From the NCBI GenBank assembly GCA_027604665.1, contig JADGIZ010000002.1, forward strand, positions 1-64,000: 64,000 nt of DNA. The letters run 5' to 3'. Positions within the stretch are counted from its first letter, which is position 1, and every line of letters starts with the position of its first letter. The position numbers and the translations under genes are program-made. Below, in pieces: positions 57,701 through 64,000 of this stretch. Below the pieces are notes generated by a model. The model saw nothing but the letters and a program-made list of their open reading frames with translations. It did no database searches and was not told the DNA's origin. This DNA comes from Polyrhizophydium stewartii (taxonomy: Eukaryota; Chytridiomycota; Chytridiomycetes; Rhizophydiales).

Positions 57701-60011
57701 AATCTAGAATTTCTACTTGGGATTTCCAGTTCTTGGATCTGATTAAGCTCATTGGTTATTCAATGCTAATTAAACGATTTGAGATTAACCAACTTTTCTA
57801 ACAGGTATCGATCTTTGATCGACGTTTAAGGAGATAGCTATTCGAATTGTCTTAGGTAATACAACAATCTATTAAACCCAATTAGAAGAGCAACCCATAC
57901 GGTTGCTTTTAAGCTTCATATGAAGTTGATTCCTTTCCACTTCAATAATTGTATGATTGGAAACTACTGCTATGCAAATTTGAGCCCTTCGGTGCTCCAG
58001 TTTATTTAAAGATTGATTTGAAGCAAAGCTCTTTAGCCACTTTCATCGACTTTAATCGATCTATTTCTTATTTTCTTTAAGTTCCTCACCTACATCTATT
58101 AGATCTTAATCAATCCCTTCTATAGGAGACTACTTTTTCTCACTAGAGTTGACAAGGTTTCATGGAAGAAACTAAGTTAATGAAAGGAGGATAAACACTC
58201 ATCCTCAACGTCAATCGGGTGGCGCGTGAGCTGTAGTTATTGATTTATAGATGGAGATTATTAAAAATTAAAACTTTTAATGATTTTATTCTTCACAGTT
58301 CATTCTATATAGACTTGACCGTATCAGTCACTTCAACCTTCGACTCCACTACGTTCTCGCTCAGGTAGTGTAGCTCCTTCACTTGTACCCCACTCAGGCC
58401 GTTCGGGCCTATATAACTCAATTTGATAGATTAAGGTTAAGCAATAACCCACCAACTGTAAGTTGGTTGAACTCAATTCGTAAATAAAATACAATCAACA
58501 AATAGTCAGGATCCTTACCATTTTTATAAGATTGCTCTTCAAGAGCGGACCGCAAAAGAAAAGGGACAACTTAGTTGTGAGGAATTACCATTTACACAAA
58601 TCAGGGTGCTCTAGGCACCCGCTCCTTTGAGGAGCGTAGATTGGGCCCTATAGTAATAAGGTTTAAATAGATTAGAGGATTCTATTTAATAAGCGGAGTA
58701 GCACGGTTACAGCTTCTATTATACCTTTCAGGTCGTCAGAGCTTAGGGTTTCGACTGAGAATAATCCATCAAAGTCGACTTTATTGAACAAATCGAGGAG
58801 AGAGGTCTAGACTAAGGCGGTCTTTTAGGGCCACCAAGTAGAATCAATTCGAACCGAGTCTCAAACGGTAAGAGGGCAATCAGAATAATGATCTCTATAC
58901 CAATTAGAAGACCGAATCAAAGGCACCTAGGATAATAAACTAATATACAGTTAGATGAATTAATTAAGGCCAATATACTAGAAGATCTTAAAAGTCTAAA
59001 AGGGTAGTAACCATAGCAAAATAAGCCTGAGGAGTTGGAAAGCAATACCCGGTAATATAGAACCATATATTTGAGAATTATCAGGTACTATTACTAGAAA
59101 AGAACTTGGTCGTTTACTATAACAACATGGATTATAGATTAGGATACAATTCAACTTGATTGGTTGAAATCAATAGATGGACTCAATCGTGTTCTTACTT
59201 AATACGGGTATTATTAATTTGAGCCGATTATTGCCAGAGGTCATACCGGCCGCTCAATGAGCGGCCTCATCTTTAGAAATGGGCCCATTATAATAATTGA
59301 ACTATTCAGAGTTCTTAGGTATCCGACGAACATAGCGAGGAAGTAGATAAGGCTCCCGTCCTTAATCGCCCCCCTGGAGCGGCCAGGGTTAATCAACAAT
59401 TTAGGATATTATTATACAAAGGCCAATACTTATTAACATGCAATTTTTTAGTTAGATTTGACATCAGCTGATGTCATTAGAAGTAGAAGTCTAATAGATC
59501 CACTACATAATTTATCAATTTCTGCAATGTACTCAGTAAATACCCATCTAATGTAAATCAAGTAATACCTATATTGCTTAATACGGGCCTTATAGAGATC
59601 AGTTTGACCTTTTAATGAATTATCATGATGTTTGATGAAGTTTTATGGTAGTCTACCACTTTGCCTAATCATTTTATTTGGAGCCAATTCTGAACGATCG
59701 AAGATCGTGTAGTTAACTTTAGACTTATGATACTCAGGGCATATGCTACAGTAATGACCTAGAATAAACAAGTTTTCATAACGGATTAACTAGAAGTTGG
59801 CAATAGTTACTTAATTGGTGCCGAATTAGTACAGTAAGACTATTTTCATTGCCATAGTGTTGACATAAGAGATTTGAATTTGTGGCTTAATATATTCATA
59901 GTAAGTTGGTTTATCCTAATGAATAACATATCTATTATTAACTAAATAGCTAAAGATGACCATGGATAGTCGATCTACTGATCGATAATAAAGCGTAGTA
60001 TAATAAAGGAG
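54701..60011. other. Intergenic sequence with short hairpins
   Basis: No gene was recognised. Perfect hairpins such as AGCTCATCTAGATGAGC (56170), AGCAACCATAGGTTGC (56824) and CAACCCATACGGTTG (57893) are frequent. GGACG/CGTCC hairpin at 57676-57696; GC patch with GCGACCGCCTCCTTCAAGGA near 56679. Confidence 0.5.
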
Positions 60012-60013
60012 AA

Positions 60014-60052
60014 TCGGCCGTGAGGGCGATTCCCACTGACGTGGTGAATCTA
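60014..60052 (+). repeat. Bistable double hairpin, copy D6
   Basis: AATCGGCC/GGGCGATT, then GATTC-CCAC-TGAC-GTGG-TGAATC. Compared with D5 (CCGC/GCGG), the second stem carries a paired change C-G to A-T. Confidence 0.65.
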
Positions 60053-60711
60053 ATGATGATTATTAATTAGCATGGTTTTTAAAGCTACAATTTAATTGCC
60101 AATCCCTCTTCAATTCTACACTATACCATGGCATCGTATGAGTTTTCCACTGATTATTCCTATATGGTTAGCAAATGTTTATCATTTACGATTATTAAAT
60201 ATCTTCATATGTTTAGATTTTACTTCTATCATACCCATTTACCATTTTAACCTAAGATTCCCAGGGAGTTTCAACGAGTTGCGGGAATAGCTATATGGCA
60301 TAGTTTATATACGGGATTACCTATAAAATAGATATCAAAATATCTCGATCTTCAGATCGATGAGGCGAACTCATAAGAGTGGTAATCATCAGTAATCTCT
60401 AGAGATTTATCAGTAAATCTATTGAAGTAGTACCAGCTTCTAACATTTCTAGATTGACATTTTGACTACTTATTGATTGCGCCATTGCAAGTTCATGCTA
60501 TATATTGTAAGCCATAGTAATTAATTGCCTAGAACTTAGTCATTTGATTATTGGTACCTTAAGTTATTACAATAGCTTGCTGGTACCAGACCACCGTAAG
60601 ATAGATCGGCCAACAGATCCTGATATTTAGTACATCATATTAAGTCAATTTTGGAGTACAGTTAACTATGGGGTCATGCTACATCAGTGGCCGAATATGA
60701 TTAGTGTAACC

Positions 60712-60749
60712 GATCGTGGAGGTGAACGCACCGCGGGCACGTCCACCTC
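60712..60749 (+). repeat. 38-nt GTGGA hairpin element, copy 2
   Basis: Same as 37787-37824 except for the three-base loop (ACC). The flanks are unrelated, so the 38-nt unit is the mobile or conserved piece. Confidence 0.6.
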
Positions 60750-61807
60750 GAAATTGTCGCGGCCCAATTATTAAAAAGAGATAGTTTTTCATTTATTTCT
60801 TAACCTAAACACCTCGATTTTGGCAATTCTCCTGCTTTATACTCTCTTTTACATTTGATCGCAACGGAGTGAAGATAATCATATTATTGATCGAACTAGT
60901 TCGATGGATTATTGTGATTATGATCAATAGAGGTAAGAAAGGGGCTATTTAATCCAGCATGTAGCGCAGCGGAGGAGGACCTCCGCGATCAGACCCTATC
61001 TTATTTATCATACCTATATCTAGACTTATCTACATGCTCGGAGGGCCTCCGGCCCGATTGCTAAATTATTTATCATACCTCATCCTTCTATTTTGCTCAT
61101 TTGATCTTGAATACTGCCGACCCTCAATTTAAGCAGAATTTATCCCTTTTACGAATCACTATGATTCCACTATCTAATTTAAAACCCGAAGATCTCTTGA
61201 GATAAGCTCAATTTGAGCCGCTAGGAGTCGCTCCAAGTCAATTGGCACCACGAATATTTGAGATTCTGTAATTACCTCTCATATATTTGGTCCCTGCTAT
61301 ATACCCCATATAATTACTATTAATTGCAGCGGCTCAACTTAGTTTGTTCATAGCTTATTTCCTCATAGATCATTGTTATATATATATTCGTTAGGACGTC
61401 GCTGAGCGCCGTCCGATTAGCAAGATCTATTGAATGATTGATCGAGATTTATGAATAATTCAAAAACAACAATTCGATTATTGACCAATTATAGAAAACC
61501 CTAATTTAGCAAATGGGTCTGGGTGATGTCGCGGCGACACTCTTGCTGCTATTTTTGTATGTGGATGAATATTTTTAGTACGTATATCTATTAATTCTCC
61601 CAATCAGTTACAACTATTGCCTATTAACTATAAAGTAAAGGTATAACGAAATAAATGATGAATCTATATAACTCGATCGATGATATTGTTCATTAGTGCT
61701 ATATAAGATTAAGCTATTCGTGTAAATGCCCAGCCACTAAAATGATCAATTGGGTGGATAAACTGATACAGCTTGGTACAATCTCTAAAATCAATAATTT
61801 CTCTTAG

Positions 61808-61853
61808 AATCGGCCCCCTGGGGGGGGCGACCCACCACCATAGGTGGTGGTTC
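61808..61853 (+). repeat. Bistable double hairpin, copy D7
   Basis: AATCGGCCCC/GGGGGGCGA, followed by a long second stem CCACCACC/GGTGGTGG and then GGTTCTG. The 3' AATC strand is not kept, so this copy would not switch. Confidence 0.5.
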
Positions 61854-61978
61854 TGCTAAGCTTACATCTAAAAAGTGAGAAAGGATGCTAAAGATATAGA
61901 AAGAGTAGATAGAACTATATAAGACTCGATCTGAAAGATCAAGCTATTGTAAGAATGGAAAGAATAACTGGCTGAAAA

Positions 61979-62048
61979 TCGCGGCGGACGCGACGTAGGC
62001 GACGTCACGGCCGTGGCCTGCCTTCGCCTACGCCACACCGCCGCTCCG
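61979..62048 (+). repeat. GC cluster
   Basis: ATCGCGGCGGACGCGACGTA, GGCGACGTCACGGCCGTGGC and CTTCGCCTACGCCACACC. The last module is shared with 27390 and 45880. Confidence 0.6.
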
Positions 62049-63343
62049 AAACCATTGATAGATGAACCAGGGGATAAATCACCTAAGGTCCTACTTTATA
62101 ACTCAGCAGTTCTATGAACTTCTATTACTTGAAAGTTTTATTTACAGGTGGTTATCACTCCTAACTATATAGACCAAGACTTAAAACTTTATTGACCCTT
62201 TACAAACCTTTAGACTCTATTTATCTTCTTAGATGCTTCAACTAATAATTAAGTTAGAAAGAGATGAAGCGGCTTCGCGATTGGTTGTTATTAATAATTG
62301 AACTCACCCCCATCTTAGATGGGTGTTAAATATGACAACTCTAACATTGCGTCCCATCCGCATCGAATTGAGTAATTTAGAACTATTCCAGCTTCGCTGT
62401 CACAATCATTCTCACCTTCGGATTCTATCCTCTTGTATAATAAGTCTAGGCATTCTGACATATATAGGTCGACTTTAGTCTATTAATATAGATTTATTGC
62501 TCTTATTAACAACAGTAGTTCTAATACTAATGACAATCTGCTTTGATTTATTAGCTTTCTTTAATTTATCAGCAATCCGAGATTGCTTCATTTGTCATTT
62601 ATTTGATTGCCTTCATCCACAGTTCTATTGTCTCTTATATCTGTCACATTCTATTCTTTAATTAGTAAGTATTCTGGTGCTTCGCTATGATCATTAGTAT
62701 CTTATTATAGCTTCTATCTATTAGATCGACCTCTATAAGTAGTGTTATGTCTAAAAATGAATCATTACTATCTATTTATATCCTTTATCAGATATCTACA
62801 TCCCAATCGTGAGATTGGTTTAAATAGGTTTATGGTGGTGAAAGATTCAACTGCTAATTAAGAGTCTTTGAACTCTCCAAACATTCATCTTGTCTGTAGA
62901 TGATAATTGTTGAGGATCATTCCTTAAAACAAGAGAGGTTTTGACCCCGTAGTGAGGCCGGTTTCTAATGAAGATCTCAAATCATATTACACCAATAGCC
63001 TATTCATTCTAGATCGAGGCCAATTTCCTGCGACTACAATAATGGAGTTGATTAAGCTCACTTAGTAGAATCTAGAACTTCAATGGTAGAATGTAGTTGC
63101 TCTATTAGAACTTGTTATTATTATCTAATGTGATTGCAGTAACAATTGGTAGTGTAGCTGATATATAAAACCATTAAACTAGCATATTCAGTGCGCCGGG
63201 CGAATTCTTATTTAGAGAGATAGCTTACTACATAGGATCTGTACTCAATATTTGACCATTATCTTACATTCATAACACAATTTAATAAGAATATTAATTA
63301 AACAAATACAAATTCTCATCTCTGATACCTCAAAGTAAGAAGA

Positions 63344-63384
63344 AACCCATCCAAATGGATGGGGTCCCGCGGACGCGGCAACTC
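63344..63384 (+). repeat. Bistable double hairpin, copy D4
   Basis: AACCCATCC/GGATGGGG, then CCGC-GGAC-GCGG, then AACTC. The second hairpin and its 3' flank (GCGGCAACTCTA) are identical to D2, while the first stem is entirely different but still pairs. Confidence 0.6.
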
Positions 63385-64000
63385 TAGCTCTGATCAGTTC
63401 TAGCATTAGTTTGTGTGCAGATCATCAGACTATTTATGTATAATTTTTATACCTAGAAAAACACATGGGCTAATTTCTATGTTAACTAATTCTTTTTACA
63501 ACTACTATTGGTATTAGCTTATGGATACACTGCTTTTCTTACATCTATTATTTTATATTACCTTATCTTATTCCAATGGTACTATTTATTAGATGACTAA
63601 TTAAGGAACAATGTCAAATAAGTTAGAGGAATGAAACAATTGTTCTTATTTAATATAATTGACAATCTCTAGTTGATGTCTAATGTAAAAGCTCTATTGA
63701 GCCAAACTTATTATGTTAGATCTCGCCTCGAAGTAGTACATCACTTAAGATCCTATTGCAAATTATTCAGTAGCTAGAACTTTAGCAGGTAGTATTTCTC
63801 ATCACCTAAAAGGACAAATTACCATAACAATATTTAGCTGACTTGGAGCGACTCCTAGCGGCTATTATTGACAATAGAAGTTTGTCTAATGGATAAATCT
63901 ACACGATCTAATTAGATTCTTCATTACTATATACCATTCTTTTTTCACTACCTCATTGGCCGCCATATGCTTTCCCCTAGATTTTGAGGTGGAATCGAAT

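Larger units (their letters stand above)
60053..64000. other. Intergenic sequence to the window end
   Basis: No gene was recognised; the frame 60096-60290 has no family signature. It contains the second GTGGA hairpin (60712-60749), a GGAGGGCCTCCGGCCC module (61039), the GGACG hairpin (61394-61414), double hairpins at 61808 and 63344, and a GC cluster at 61979-62048. Confidence 0.5.

Noticed and set aside
60096..60290. 64-codon ORF on the plus strand
   Set aside because: No recognisable family, biased composition, no neighbouring gene signals.
1..64000. CRISPR-like array
   Set aside because: Repeats are either simple tandem duplications or dispersed palindromes; no regularly spaced direct repeats with unique spacers.

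Overview
This 64 kb window looks like part of a large, mostly non-coding mitochondrial genome, most likely from a fungus. The sequence is AT-rich and broken up by many short GC-rich palindromic clusters. The only recognisable conventional gene is a large-subunit rRNA (rnl). It is interrupted by group I introns, one group II intron and seven LAGLIDADG homing-endonuclease (HE) reading frames. The HE frames fit a code in which TAG is Leu and TGA is Trp: at least 14 in-frame TAGs fall at positions that are leucine in the family, for example the canonical H-L-T-x-E-G motif. TAG=Leu in mitochondria is known from chytrid fungi such as Spizellomyces and from chlorophycean algae. Together with fungal-type HEs and double-hairpin elements, this points to a chytrid-like fungus, but the host assignment is inference.

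Layout. 1-1440: a dense cluster of structured GC-rich elements. 1440-18600: very AT-rich sequence, rich in TAG/CTA, with no recognisable gene; it holds short stable hairpins, a degenerate tandem repeat near 11.2 kb and one more complex island at 14.6-15.7 kb with a 96-codon minus-strand ORF. 18600-30680: rnl segments from the middle of domain II to domain V, alternating with introns. Their HE genes are mostly broken by frameshifts, CAA-to-TAA nonsense changes and GC-cluster insertions. 30700-34900: AT-rich intergenic sequence. 34900-64000: intergenic sequence studded with GC clusters, double hairpins, perfect short hairpins and two recent tandem duplications (439 bp x2 and 1094 bp x2).

How it fits together. 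The 5' third of rnl, domain VI, the sarcin-ricin region and several universally conserved positions are missing or altered, so this rnl is either fragmented or a decayed copy. The introns are typical residents of known rnl sites (about L1699, L1787, L1923-1931, about L1950-2060, and the 2400s-2500s). The group II intron keeps a perfect 34-nt domain V and a domain VI with a bulged branch-point A, although its LAGLIDADG frame is dead.

The most unusual content is a set of dispersed structured elements. One family (five copies) has conserved junction strands between two stems whose sequences change while pairing is kept. Another is a double hairpin whose middle strand can pair with either neighbour. 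GC clusters show paired (covarying) substitutions and have inserted into HE genes, in one case between 7-bp direct repeats. No tRNA, small-subunit rRNA or intact respiratory-chain gene was found.
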